From NCBI RefSeq assembly GCF_020594515.1, contig NZ_JAJCTH010000018.1, positions 41,493 through 105,492 of the forward strand: a DNA stretch of 64,000 nucleotides, written 5' to 3'. The notes beneath the pieces are model-generated. The model did not search any database and was not told where the DNA came from. It saw only the letters and a program-made list of their open reading frames with translations. How positions within the stretch are numbered: the stretch's first letter is position 1; each line of letters begins with the position of its first letter. Both the position numbers and the translations under genes were made by a program. The DNA is from Rhodoferax sp. U2-2l. GTDB lineage: Bacteria > Pseudomonadota > Gammaproteobacteria > Burkholderiales > Burkholderiaceae_C. Of the stretch, positions 17,275-26,542 are shown piece by piece.

Positions 17275-18557
17275 GGACGGCTCGCTGGCGGGCGCTTGGC
17301 AGCGGCATCAAAGTAATAACTCACCCGCTTGCGCGGGCTGAGGTAGTGGTACACCTCGCGCGGCACCTGCGCCGGGCGGATGGCCTTGCTGATGTTCAAG
17401 TCCACCTGGGAGTCCATGTCCAGCAAAATCGCTTCTTCCTTGGGCACGTCGGCGTCGTACACCACCACAATCGGTTTCATCGGCCGCGTTGTGTTCACCG
17501 TGGAGACCATGCCGATGAAGCCGTTGGACAACTGCACGATGGTGCCCGGTGGGTACACCCCCAGGCAACGAATGAAGGCGCTCAGCAACTTGGGGTCGAA
17601 CTTGCCGCGCAGTTTGGCAAACATCAACGAGAGCGCCTCGTGCGGGGTCAGCGCGTCGGCCAGCAACAGCGGGTTGCACAGCTCATCGTAATAGTTGGCA
17701 ATCACCACCACACGCGCCAGCAGGTGGATCGCCTCACCTTTGAGCTTATGCGGGTAGCCCGTGCCGTCAAACAGCTCATGGTGCTGGCCAATGATGGCCA
17801 TGGCCGCTGACGACAATTGCATGCGCTTGCCAATTTCAACGCCGTAAGTCGGGTGCAACTCGTAAAAATTGCGCTCGGCCGGCGTCAGCGGATCGGTTTT
17901 CAACAAAATTTTGTCGGGCACTTCCTTGCGGCCAATGTCATGCAACAAGGCGCCCACACCCAGCACACCCACCACCTCCACCGGCAACTTCAGATCGCGC
18001 GCCATCATCATCGACAGCATGGTGACATTGAGCGCATGAAAGTACAGCTCTTCACCCCCCAGCTTGTCGCCCATGACCTGAATGGCCAGCTCGGGCGCGC
18101 TGAGGATGGAGTCCGCGATTTTCTGCACCAGCTTGCTGGCCTGCTGCACGGTTTCAACGGGGCGGCTGTAGAGGTTTTTCTCGATGTCGCGCACGGTTTG
18201 CGCGGTGTCCACAAAAGCGCGCTCAATGCGCTCTGCCGTGTCACGGCGCTGCTTCATTTGCGCCATCATGGCGCGTTTGGCCAACATGGCCGGTGACGGC
18301 TCTTGGGGCGCCTCGGGTGGCGGGACAACCAGCGCCAGCGTGTTGTCTGACGCAAGCACCGTTGGCAGCGCCACGTCGCTCAGTTCCGGACTCAAGCGCA
18401 GGGCTTTGAGCCCCAGGCTGCGGATCGTTTCAATCTGGTCGGCGCTGGTGATCTTGAAGTGGCTGAACGCAAACGGATGGTCAAACCACTTCATGTCCAG
18501 GTGGACATACATCCCCACCTTCAGCTGGTCGGGCGTGATGGTGGTGGTTTGCACCAT
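17271..18557 (-). CDS. HD-GYP domain c-di-GMP phosphodiesterase
   Basis: A 428-residue protein with an N-terminal DUF3391-like domain (about 1-140) and a C-terminal HD-GYP domain. The metal-binding His-Asp pair is in LLHDIGRKEVPDKIL, followed by HPTYGVEIG and the signature HHELFDGTGYP. All expected catalytic residues seem present, so it probably hydrolyses cyclic di-GMP to GMP or pGpG. It is the first gene of a two-gene unit with the PAS sensor kinase. The start ATG 18557 precedes VQTTTITPDQLKVGMYVH, the usual beginning of this family. Confidence 0.92.
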   Translation of the reverse strand: MVQTTTITPDQLKVGMYVHLDMKWFDHPFAFSHFKITSADQIETIRSLGLKALRLSPELSDVALPTVLASDNTLALVVPPPEAPQEPSPAMLAKRAMMAQMKQRRDTAERIERAFVDTAQTVRDIEKNLYSRPVETVQQASKLVQKIADSILSAPELAIQVMGDKLGGEELYFHALNVTMLSMMMARDLKLPVEVVGVLGVGALLHDIGRKEVPDKILLKTDPLTPAERNFYELHPTYGVEIGKRMQLSSAAMAIIGQHHELFDGTGYPHKLKGEAIHLLARVVVIANYYDELCNPLLLADALTPHEALSLMFAKLRGKFDPKLLSAFIRCLGVYPPGTIVQLSNGFIGMVSTVNTTRPMKPIVVVYDADVPKEEAILLDMDSQVDLNISKAIRPAQVPREVYHYLSPRKRVSYYFDAAAKRPPASRP

Positions 18558-18561
18558 GCGC

Positions 18562-19395
18562 TCACGCAGCCCAGGTCACCGTGCCAGTCCAGGCGGTGGC
18601 CAGCACCACCAAGCCAAACACAATGCGGTAGTAGGCAAAACCGACAAAGCTGTGGGTGGAAATGAACGCCAGCAGCCAGCGGATGCATAACCACGCGCTG
18701 ACAAACGACATCACCAGCCCCACAGCAAACATCGGCACATCAGCCAAAGACAACAAGGCGCGATCTTTGTACAGGCTGTAGGCGCCCGCGCCGATCAGGG
18801 TCGGTATCGCCAGGTAGAACGAAAAATCCGTGGCCGCCTTGCGCGACAAGCCCAGCAACATGCCACCAATGATGGTGGCGCCGCTGCGGCTGGTGCCCGG
18901 AATCATGGCAAAACACTGCACCAGGCCCACTTTCAAGGCGTCCATCGGCGTCATGGCATCCACGTCATGGATACGGGCCACCGCGGGGTTTTTGGCCTGG
19001 CGGCGCTCCGCCCACAAAATGATGAAGCCGCCAATGATGAAGGTGCTGGCCACCACCACCGGCGTGAACAGGTTGGCCTTGATGGCCTTGCCAAACAACA
19101 AGCCCAACAACACCGCCGGAAAAAAGGCGATCGCCACGTTCAACGCAAAGCGCTGCGCCTGCTGCTCAGACGGCAGCGCCACCACCGTGTCGCGAATTTT
19201 TTGCCAATACACCAGGATCACGGCAAAGATGGCACCGGTCTGGATGGCAATGTCGAACACCTTGGCTTTGTCGTCATCAAAACCCAGCAGCGCGCCCGCC
19301 AGAATCAAGTGTCCGGTGGACGAGATGGGCAAAAACTCGGTCAAACCTTCCACCAGCCCCATGATGGCGGCCTTGATCAACAGCACAATATCCAC
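18562..19395 (-). CDS. uppP: undecaprenyl-diphosphatase UppP (BacA)
   Basis: A 277-residue membrane protein that recycles undecaprenyl pyrophosphate to the monophosphate carrier for peptidoglycan synthesis and gives bacitracin tolerance. The conserved motifs are [14 protein letters not shown] near the N terminus and PGTSRSG in the middle, followed by several membrane helices. The start is best taken as GTG at 19395 because AGGAG lies five bases upstream; the frame is open to 19416, but that start has no ribosome site. It ends four bases from the start of the HD-GYP gene on the same strand. Confidence 0.95.
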   Translation of the reverse strand: MDIVLLIKAAIMGLVEGLTEFLPISSTGHLILAGALLGFDDDKAKVFDIAIQTGAIFAVILVYWQKIRDTVVALPSEQQAQRFALNVAIAFFPAVLLGLLFGKAIKANLFTPVVVASTFIIGGFIILWAERRQAKNPAVARIHDVDAMTPMDALKVGLVQCFAMIPGTSRSGATIIGGMLLGLSRKAATDFSFYLAIPTLIGAGAYSLYKDRALLSLADVPMFAVGLVMSFVSAWLCIRWLLAFISTHSFVGFAYYRIVFGLVVLATAWTGTVTWAA

Positions 19396-19538
19396 GCAAT
19401 CTCCTAGTCTGATCAACGATTATCACAGCCTGCACAGTACGGCAACCCGCATTCACAGCAGAAACCGGGCCAGACCCCGCCCAGGCCAGGGTCGAATTTT
19501 CGTGGGATCATTAACGCCCATACCGAGCAAATTGAACC

Positions 19539-20198
19539 ATGACCGACACGCTTGCCCTCCAATCCTTGCCGCTGTTTCCGCTGGGCACGGTCCTGTTTCC
19601 GGGCGGCTACCTGCCGCTGCAGATTTTTGAGGTGCGTTACCTCGACATGATTGGCAAGTGTTTCAAGACCGGCGCGCCGTTTGGCGTGGTGTCACTCAAC
19701 CGCGGCAGCGAGGTGCGCCAGGCCCCCGGCGGCGCACCGGGGGGTGACAACTTTGCCGAGGAGATTTTTTACCCGACCGGCACCCTGGCCCGCATCACCC
19801 AGCTGAGCCGACCGCAACCCGGGCTGATGCTGATTCAATGCACAGGCGAACAGCGTTTTACCGTCAGCAACCACCACCTGATGAAACACGGCCTGTGGGT
19901 GGCCGATGTGGCCCTGCTGCCTGATGACCAGCAAGTCACCATTCCGCCCGACCTGAAGGCCGTGGCCAACACGCTGAAACGGGTGATTGACACGCTGCAC
20001 GAGCAGCATCTGGAGGCCGAGCAAATGCCGATCCAGCCGCCCTACCAGCTCGACGACTGCGCCTGGGTGGCCAACCGCTGGTGCGAGCTGCTGCCCATGT
20101 CGCTGGAACTGAAACACCGGCTGATGGCGCTTGACAACCCGCTGGTGCGGCTGGAGCTGGTGAGCGACCTGCTGGAGCGCAACGGCATCCCGACCTGA
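19539..20198 (+). CDS. LON peptidase substrate-binding domain protein
   Basis: A 219-residue stand-alone homologue of the N-terminal domain of Lon protease. Typical parts are LPLFPLGTVLFPGGYLPLQI at the start and FEVRYLDMIGKC, and a helical C-terminal region (LEAEQMPIQPPYQLDDCAWV). There is no ATPase or protease domain. Such proteins may bind or recognise substrates, but their role is not established. Start ATG 19539 is about 140 bp from the divergent uppP start. Confidence 0.88.
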   Translation: MTDTLALQSLPLFPLGTVLFPGGYLPLQIFEVRYLDMIGKCFKTGAPFGVVSLNRGSEVRQAPGGAPGGDNFAEEIFYPTGTLARITQLSRPQPGLMLIQCTGEQRFTVSNHHLMKHGLWVADVALLPDDQQVTIPPDLKAVANTLKRVIDTLHEQHLEAEQMPIQPPYQLDDCAWVANRWCELLPMSLELKHRLMALDNPLVRLELVSDLLERNGIPT

Positions 20199-20260
20199 TT
20201 GCATAATGGCAGGTCTGGCACACCATCGCCCACAAGCCGTTATGTCACAGGTGACCCATC

Positions 20261-20851
20261 ATGAGTATTCGCTACGCCAACGTCCTCAACCACCTGCCCG
20301 AAACCAAGATGCGGCTTTACCCCACCAAGGTGATCAACATCATTGGCGGGCCGGGCAGTGACAAATCGCTGTTTTCAGCGGCCATCGTGCTGCACCTGAG
20401 CCTGCACGGCAAAACGGTGGAAACCATTCCCGACTTTGCCAAGTCCCTGGTCTGGCAGCAGAACTTCGAGGTGCTGAAAAACCAGTATTTCATTGCCCAG
20501 CGCCAGTATGAGATGCTCAACCTGATTGACGGCCAGGTGCACTTTTTGATCACCGAATGCTCTTTGCCGCAAGTGCTGTTTTACAACGAAAACTACGCCG
20601 ACAACATCTGCGACGTGGCCAAAACCCGCGAGCAGATCCTGGAGTGGTACCGGCAAAACGACAACGTCAACATTCTGGTCAAGCGCGGTAACAAGAAATA
20701 TGTGCGCAGCGGGCGTTTTCAGGATGAAGAACAAGCCCGCGAGGTGGACCAGGGCCTGCGCGAGATTCTGGTGCGCGAGCGCTTGCCGTTTACCGAACTT
20801 CCGCCCGACCTCAAAGCCATCCACGCCTTTGCCGAAACGCTGATGGATTAA
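20261..20851 (+). CDS. P-loop ATPase, AAA_28/NadR-like, with altered Walker A
   Basis: A 196-residue protein of the small AAA_28-like P-loop family. The N terminus leads into the beta strand KVINIIGGPG, and the P-loop reads GGPGSDKS (residues 29-36). The usual Gly before the Lys is replaced by Asp34, whereas relatives normally read GGPGSGKS/T. A later ITECSLPQVL may be the Walker B region. An AGGTGA stretch upstream supports ATG 20261. Function unknown; families of this type are often nucleotide kinases or phage-borne. Convergent with the next gene. Confidence 0.6.
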   Translation: MSIRYANVLNHLPETKMRLYPTKVINIIGGPGSDKSLFSAAIVLHLSLHGKTVETIPDFAKSLVWQQNFEVLKNQYFIAQRQYEMLNLIDGQVHFLITECSLPQVLFYNENYADNICDVAKTREQILEWYRQNDNVNILVKRGNKKYVRSGRFQDEEQAREVDQGLREILVRERLPFTELPPDLKAIHAFAETLMD

Positions 20852-20866
20852 CCCGCCGTCTGCGGC

Positions 20867-22009
20867 TTAACCGGCCCGCAGACCCACCGGCAGCCAGTTG
20901 GCAAAGTAGGTGGCGATGCGCTCTTCGTGGCGCTGCCACCAGATACCCAAAGCCACCAGCCCCAAACCAATCAGCGTCAGCACAAACGCAAAGACCAGGC
21001 TGTCGCCAAACACCCGGTGCGACAAATAGCCCAGGTAACCAGCCACGCCCAGAGCGCCCAGCACGGTGAACACCCGCCGCCCGATCACCGCCCCGGCAAA
21101 CACCATCACCACGTTGATCAGGCAGTACAGCGCTTTGCCCAGCTCTGAATCCGAGTCGCGCCAGCTCAGGCCACCCCAAAACATCAGCGTGCCAAAGATG
21201 TACAGCCAAAAAGCATAGTCTTGCCGCCACTCGGCCTCCGTTGCCTGGCGACAACGCACATCGACCCACAGCGCCATGGCCACGGTGGCGATGCCAAACA
21301 CCAGCGACACATCACGCATGAAGGCAAAGTCCCAAAACTCACCTTGCTGCATCAGGCCGTGCGCCACATCCATGCTCAGGTACCACAGCGTCACCGCAAT
21401 CGGCATCACCATGAACGGCAGGCGGTAGCGCCACAACATCACCACACCAGCGGCCAACGTCACCAACTCCAGCGTGAGCCAGCGCCAGTTGATGTGGGTG
21501 TGGTAAGCCGAATAAGCCATCGGCCCGCCCGGTGGCCACCAGCCCATGCCGTGCTGAAAACACCACACCACCAGCGGCGTCAGCACCACCGCCAGCGTGG
21601 CCAAAATGCCAGCAGGCACCCGCAGCTGGCGGCTTGTCAGATGGTCGGCCACCTTCAGGCAGGCCACCAGGTACGCGGCGCTCAGCAGCATCAGGCCCCA
21701 GGCACCAAACGCGTCCCAGCTCAGTTGCATGAACAAGGTCATGGCGCCGATGGCGACCAAACCACCAAAGTAGTACAGCGTGTTGGTCAAACTGAAGTGC
21801 GGCGCGCTGGCGTACACACCGGCAGGCGCATCGGGCTGGGCCGCTTGCTGTGCCGCCATGCTTTGTTTGGCCCAACGCGCCCACAGCGCCTGTGCCTGCT
21901 GGCGCGTGATCACCCCGTCTTGCACCGCCAGCAACAAGTCGCGCTGCCCCACCTGCGCAACAACAGGCTGGGGTTTGCCTGGCAAGGCGACGGGAGGTGA
22001 TTCAGGCAT
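20867..22009 (-). CDS. DUF2157-like multi-pass membrane protein
   Basis: A protein of about 380 residues. The soluble N terminus (residues 1-60, with LLLAVQDGVITRQQAQALWARW) resembles the DUF2157 lead region, followed by some nine to ten hydrophobic helices. No catalytic motif is visible. ATG 22009 is chosen as a start that separates it from divergent glnS; the frame continues upstream to 22204 over the glnS promoter and start, which is unlikely to be coding. Role unknown. Confidence 0.72.
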   Translation of the reverse strand: MPESPPVALPGKPQPVVAQVGQRDLLLAVQDGVITRQQAQALWARWAKQSMAAQQAAQPDAPAGVYASAPHFSLTNTLYYFGGLVAIGAMTLFMQLSWDAFGAWGLMLLSAAYLVACLKVADHLTSRQLRVPAGILATLAVVLTPLVVWCFQHGMGWWPPGGPMAYSAYHTHINWRWLTLELVTLAAGVVMLWRYRLPFMVMPIAVTLWYLSMDVAHGLMQQGEFWDFAFMRDVSLVFGIATVAMALWVDVRCRQATEAEWRQDYAFWLYIFGTLMFWGGLSWRDSDSELGKALYCLINVVMVFAGAVIGRRVFTVLGALGVAGYLGYLSHRVFGDSLVFAFVLTLIGLGLVALGIWWQRHEERIATYFANWLPVGLRAG

Positions 22010-22088
22010 GGTGAACTCTGTGGTAACCGCACACAATGAGCGGCCACAAATCATAGCCACCCCAGGCGCGCCACCTAAAATCGGCACC

Positions 22089-23915
22089 ATGAGCCACCCC
22101 ACCCCACCCCAAAATAAAACAGCCGCTGACCCTGCGGCCACCGACGTCGTTAAAACCAGCAACTTTTTGCGCCAGATCATCGAATCTGACCTGGAAAAAG
22201 GCACCTACGCATCCCGCCGCTGGGCCGGCAGCCCCGGCGACGCCGCGCACCACGCTGCGGGCGAGCCCGACCCGGCCAAAATCCGCACCCGTTTCCCGCC
22301 CGAACCCAATGGCTACCTGCATGTGGGCCACGCCAAAAGCATCTGCCTGAACTTTGGCCTGGCGCGTGATTACGGCGGTGTGTGCCACCTGCGCTTTGAC
22401 GACACCAACCCCGAAAAAGAAGACACCGAATACGTTGACAGCATCATCGACTCGGTGAAATGGCTCGGCTTTGACTGGAGCCAACCCGGCAACAGCCTGC
22501 CCTACCAGGCCAGCGACTACTTCGACTTCATGTACCGCGCAGCGGAATACCTGATCGAAGCGGGCCACGCCTATGTGGACGAACAAACCCCCGAGCAAAT
22601 GCGCGCCAACCGTGGCGACTTTGGCAAACCCGGTGTCGACAGCCCATTCCGCAGCCGCACGCCCGCCGACAACCTGGTCCGCTTTCGTGAGATGCGCGAC
22701 GGCAAGCATGAAGACGGCGCTATGGTCTTGCGAGCAAAGATCGACATGGCCAGCCCCAACATCAACATGCGCGACCCGGCCATCTACCGCATCAAACACG
22801 CCGAACACCACAACACCGGCAACAAGTGGTGCATCTACCCGATGTACACCTTTGCCCACCCGATTGAAGACGCGCTGGAGCAGATCACCCACAGCATCTG
22901 CACGCTGGAGTTTGAAGACCAACGCCCGTTTTACGACTGGCTGATGGACCGCTTGTGTGAAGGTGGACTGCTTAGCAGCCCCGCGCCGCACCAGTACGAA
23001 TTTGCCCGCCTGAACCTCACCTACGTGATCACCAGCAAACGCAAACTGGCCGCGCTGGTGAACGAGAACAAGGTCAACGGCTGGGACGACCCGCGTATGC
23101 CAACCATTGTTGGCCTGCGCCGCCGGGGCTACACGCCTGCGGCGATCCAAGCCTTTGCCGAACGCATTGGCGTGACAAAAAGCGACAGCTGGATCGACTA
23201 CAGCACGCTGGAAGGCTGCCTGCGCGAAGACCTAGAGCTCAAAGCCCACCGTGGTTTTGCGGTGCTGAACCCGGTGAAACTGGTGCTGACCAACTGGGAC
23301 TCTGTCATGGGCGCTGGCCACCTGGAGCCCTGCACCCAGCCCGCCCTGCCCCACCCGCCCGAAGGTGTGGAAAGCCCCACACGCCACTTCACCATTGGCA
23401 AAGAAGTGTGGATTGAGCGCGAAGACTTTGAAGAAGTGCCACCCAAGGGCTACAAACGCCTGTTCCCCGGCAACAAGGTACGCCTGAAAGGCGGCTACGT
23501 CATCGAATGCACCGGCTGCACCAAAGATGCCGATGGCAACATCACAGAAGTGCTGGCTACTGTGGTGCCCGACACCAAAAGCGGCACCCCCGGCAGCGAC
23601 AGCGTCAAGGTCAAAGCCGCCATCACCTGGGTGGGCGTGGCTGACGGCGTCAACGCCGAAGTGCGCATGTACGACCGCCTGTTCCTGGACGCCCAGCCCG
23701 ACGCGGGCGGCAAAGACTACCTGGAAAGCCTGAACCCCAACAGCCTGAAAGTCATCACCGCCATCGTCGAGCCCTCACTGGCCAACGCCGCAGCGGGACA
23801 GAACTTCCAGTTTGAGCGGCATGGCTACTTTGTGGCGGATCGGGTGGACCATGTGACTGGTTCAAAACCCGTGTTTAACTTGGCGGTGGGGTTGAGGGAC
23901 TCTTGGGGCAAATAA
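22089..23915 (+). CDS. glnS: glutaminyl-tRNA synthetase
   Basis: A class I aminoacyl-tRNA synthetase of 608 residues, charging tRNA-Gln with glutamine. The HIGH-type motif is in FPPEPNGYLHVGHAKS, the KMSKS counterpart is VITSKRKL, and the beta-barrel anticodon-binding domain follows (ending VADRVDHVTGSKPVFNLAVG). ATG 22089 starts MSHPTPPQNK; the frame upstream is antisense to the neighbouring gene. The 3' end is notable: a decayed second copy of the last 60 or so codons lies 350 bp downstream (24266-24447), next to the defence genes. Confidence 0.97.
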   Translation: MSHPTPPQNKTAADPAATDVVKTSNFLRQIIESDLEKGTYASRRWAGSPGDAAHHAAGEPDPAKIRTRFPPEPNGYLHVGHAKSICLNFGLARDYGGVCHLRFDDTNPEKEDTEYVDSIIDSVKWLGFDWSQPGNSLPYQASDYFDFMYRAAEYLIEAGHAYVDEQTPEQMRANRGDFGKPGVDSPFRSRTPADNLVRFREMRDGKHEDGAMVLRAKIDMASPNINMRDPAIYRIKHAEHHNTGNKWCIYPMYTFAHPIEDALEQITHSICTLEFEDQRPFYDWLMDRLCEGGLLSSPAPHQYEFARLNLTYVITSKRKLAALVNENKVNGWDDPRMPTIVGLRRRGYTPAAIQAFAERIGVTKSDSWIDYSTLEGCLREDLELKAHRGFAVLNPVKLVLTNWDSVMGAGHLEPCTQPALPHPPEGVESPTRHFTIGKEVWIEREDFEEVPPKGYKRLFPGNKVRLKGGYVIECTGCTKDADGNITEVLATVVPDTKSGTPGSDSVKVKAAITWVGVADGVNAEVRMYDRLFLDAQPDAGGKDYLESLNPNSLKVITAIVEPSLANAAAGQNFQFERHGYFVADRVDHVTGSKPVFNLAVGLRDSWGK

Positions 23916-23956
23916 CCCACCGGTTGGCCGTCTAGAGCCAACCCAAGACCGCCACA

Positions 23957-23980
23957 CCCATCCAAACCCATTTGGATGGG
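23957..23980 (+). terminator. hairpin downstream of glnS
   Basis: CCCATCCAAA (23957-23966), loop CCCA, TTTGGATGGG (23971-23980): a perfect 10-bp stem with a 4-nt loop, about 40 bp after the glnS stop. There is no T-run, so it may be a weak or factor-aided terminator, or the leader structure of the decayed antitoxin gene that follows at 23984. Confidence 0.45.
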
Positions 23981-23983
23981 ACC

Positions 23984-24266
23984 ATGACTGGAGCACTTCA
24001 CAGCATGGGTGGCGACAAAACCGTCTTTCGGGATCTGGGTTTCCCGGAAGACGAAGCAGGAGCCTTGTTGCTACTGGGTGATCTGCCTACCCAGATTCGC
24101 AAAATCATCGGCCAACTCGGCATCCCAAGCCGAAGATGTCCAGCGCGCTGGTATCACGCTGCCGCACATGAACGACCTGTTCAGCAGCTGCACCCACAAA
24201 TTCACATAGGATCCCTTGGTGAACACTGCCTCAAAATTGGGCTGCGTGGTAAAGCTATCGCTAAAG
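23984..24266 (+). pseudogene. decayed HigA-like/HTH_37 antitoxin
   Basis: The first part, in the frame of ATG 23984, reads VFRDLGFPEDEAGALLL and IRKIIGQLGI, matching the start of small XRE antitoxins of the HTH_37 type. After about 24120 the match continues in another frame as SQAEDVQRAGITLPHMNDL, then CTHKFT, a TAG stop, and DPLVNTASKLGCVVKLSLKR, which fits the family's C terminus. So there is at least one frameshift and one in-frame stop (near 24207). No toxin gene remains alongside. This is sequence-level reading of a degenerate gene; family identity is inferred from memory of the motif. Confidence 0.6.
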
Positions 24267-24447
24267 CGGATTACTTGATACAACGCAAAAGTCTCAGAGT
24301 CATTTCTGGAATAGTCGAGATTCACTGATCAACGACATGCCCGGCCAGAACGTCCAGCTTGAAAAACACGGGCACTTTATAGCAGATCGGGTGGATTATG
24401 TGTAGGGTAGTAAGCCGATATTCAATTGATGGCAGGGCTATTGAATA
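24266..24447 (+). pseudogene. decayed duplicate of the glnS 3' end
   Basis: Conceptual translation gives DYLIQRKSLRVISGIVE, then after a frameshift SLINDMPGQNVQLEKHGHF and IADRVDYV, a TAG, and GSKPIFN. These align in order with the intact glnS end (DYLESLNPNSLKVITAIVE, SLANAAAGQNFQFERHGYF, VADRVDHV, GSKPVFN). Stops and indels make it non-functional. The divergence from the intact copy suggests a glnS end from another lineage rather than a recent local duplication. It directly precedes the AT-rich NACHT gene and may mark an insertion boundary. Confidence 0.8.
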
Positions 24448-24528
24448 GTTAATGGAAGTGACAATTCTTTCAACTTGCCAATTCAATTTCCGGCAAAGAT
24501 AAACAACAAGTATCAGCGGGAGAATTAT

Positions 24529-26502
24529 ATGAAAGATTTAGTTACTTCAATTGTGGGATTTGATTGGTCCACCCTCGCGGACTCAGCTTTTGATGCAACC
24601 ATTGAATTCGCAAAAGAGGAAGCTGGCGACTTGGCCGAATTCGCAAAAGCACAGCTCAGAGACAAATGGAAAACTCTTGATTGGAAGGGATTACAATCAA
24701 AGTACAAGAGCAATCTTTTGGATGCATTAAGCACAACCAAAATTCTGGGAAACCCCACTCCGATAAAGATAGAAACCATCTATACAGATTGCTTTGTTTT
24801 TGATCGCCCATCCGCACTCACATATTTCTCGGGAGACATTCGTTCATTGGAAAAGAATGATCAACTCCCTCGAAATGAAGTTGATAGACTTTCTGCACTT
24901 GAAGTAGCTCTGACTGGCGAGAGTCTTTTCATTTTGGGAAAACCTGGTGCCGGAAAAACCACTTTTTTAAAATATTTGGCTATTCTTGCATGCAAGAATG
25001 AAATTAACAAATCCCCAATATTCATTCCATTAAAAGAATGGAGCGACTCCAACCTACCAATTGAAAAGTTTATCTCAAATCAATTTGACTTATGTGGATT
25101 TCCAAAAGCAGAACCCTTTGTCACAGCACTACTCTCAAAAGGTAACGCACTTGTGCTTCTCGACGGATTAGATGAAGTAAATGAAGAAGGTGGAAAGAGA
25201 AATCAAACAATCAAAGAGGTTGTAAATTTATCCTTAAAGTATAGGAAATGCCAATTTTGTTTGACTTGCAGAACAGCTGCGACAGACTATTCATTTGAGC
25301 GCTTTAAATACCTCGAAGTAGCAGATTTTACCGAGAACCAAAAACTCAGTTTTATTCGACAATGGTATGGATCTAAGTCTGGGCAACTCGATCGATTTCT
25401 TACTGGATGGAATGAAGTATCCAATGCAGGAATAAGAGATCTTGGCAGAACACCACTGCTAATAACTTTGCTATGTCTAGCGTTTGATGAAACTCTCCAA
25501 TTTCCTACTCGCCAGGTCGATTTATATCGAGAAGCGATTGATGCACTACTCAGAAAATGGGATTCATCACGACTAATTGGTCGAGATGGATTCTACAAAA
25601 ATCTATCATTTTCTAGACGCGAACATCTCTTAGAGTATATTGCTGCTCACTTTTACTTCAATTCTCAAACAATTTTTCCCAGAAAAAATATAGAGCACTA
25701 TATCTTAGATTTCTTAAATCGCCTTCCCGATAAAGAGAAAAGTGGAAAATCAGATGCGGCAATTGTATTAAAACAAATAGAAGCACAGCATGGACTATTA
25801 GTAGAAAGAGCTAAGGATATCTACTCATTCTCTCATCTGACAATACAAGAGTATTTCACCGCCTCATACATAGCTCAGTCAAATGATAATAAAATATTGG
25901 AAGGCACAGTAGAAGTTGCACTTAAAGATCAAAAATGGCGAGAAGTTATTTTGTACACAGTAGCACTTCTACCGTCAGCCGATCCCATTTTAAAAAAAAT
26001 GGTGAGCAAACTTCACATTATGCGAGGAAATGATGCCGGTGTTGTCAAATTTCTTGCCTATTGTTACTGCACGGCAATGTCACACAAAAACCCACATCAC
26101 CATATCGATGGGTATCTTAGCGCAGACATTTCAGATCTTATAATTTCTGACGTTGAAAAATCGAAAAGCCTTCCATTAACCTCAGCGGAAGTTTCAAAAA
26201 TTGCTGAGCACCTAACAAAAATTCGAGGCTTTTTAATCTCCAAAGAAGCAAAGTATGAGTTTGGAAATGCCTCAGCAATATTTATTACATCAGAAATAAT
26301 TTTCTCCAGCAAGCCATTGCTTGCTGCAAAATTCTTGGGAGGACACAAGGCTAGACCAGAAGATTTCACATCGTATCTATATGCCTGCCGACTAATGATT
26401 GAATGTCTTGAAGTGGCAGTTTCAGATTCACGTTCGACTTATCTAACTAGCGTAATGTCTATTGACAATGAAACAATTCTCCACGCCGCAGGAATACGGT
26501 GA
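24529..26502 (+). CDS. NACHT-domain NTPase (bacterial NLR-like, putative antiphage protein)
   Basis: A 657-residue STAND NTPase. A helical N-terminal region (1-130) precedes the NACHT domain: Walker A GKPGAGKTT at 137-145, Walker B/NACHT signature LVLLDGLDE at 208-216, a sensor-like CLTCRT near 247, and a helical region with FSHLTIQEYFTA typical of NACHT winged-helix ends. About 200 further residues form a helical C-terminal sensor region without obvious repeats. GGGAG upstream supports ATG 24529. The gene is clearly AT-rich compared with all neighbours, which indicates transfer. Bacterial NACHT proteins are known antiphage defences; the effector activity here cannot be read from the sequence. 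A PLD-family gene follows after 40 bp. Confidence 0.85.
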   Translation: MKDLVTSIVGFDWSTLADSAFDATIEFAKEEAGDLAEFAKAQLRDKWKTLDWKGLQSKYKSNLLDALSTTKILGNPTPIKIETIYTDCFVFDRPSALTYFSGDIRSLEKNDQLPRNEVDRLSALEVALTGESLFILGKPGAGKTTFLKYLAILACKNEINKSPIFIPLKEWSDSNLPIEKFISNQFDLCGFPKAEPFVTALLSKGNALVLLDGLDEVNEEGGKRNQTIKEVVNLSLKYRKCQFCLTCRTAATDYSFERFKYLEVADFTENQKLSFIRQWYGSKSGQLDRFLTGWNEVSNAGIRDLGRTPLLITLLCLAFDETLQFPTRQVDLYREAIDALLRKWDSSRLIGRDGFYKNLSFSRREHLLEYIAAHFYFNSQTIFPRKNIEHYILDFLNRLPDKEKSGKSDAAIVLKQIEAQHGLLVERAKDIYSFSHLTIQEYFTASYIAQSNDNKILEGTVEVALKDQKWREVILYTVALLPSADPILKKMVSKLHIMRGNDAGVVKFLAYCYCTAMSHKNPHHHIDGYLSADISDLIISDVEKSKSLPLTSAEVSKIAEHLTKIRGFLISKEAKYEFGNASAIFITSEIIFSSKPLLAAKFLGGHKARPEDFTSYLYACRLMIECLEVAVSDSRSTYLTSVMSIDNETILHAAGIR

Positions 26503-26542
26503 ACTATCAAATATATAGAATTAACTATTTCAGTTTACTCAA

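Noticed and set aside
16276..17316. 346-codon frame antisense to the sensor kinase gene
   Set aside because: Composition is that of an antisense shadow (Gln/His/Leu-rich), and the kinase on the other strand is complete.
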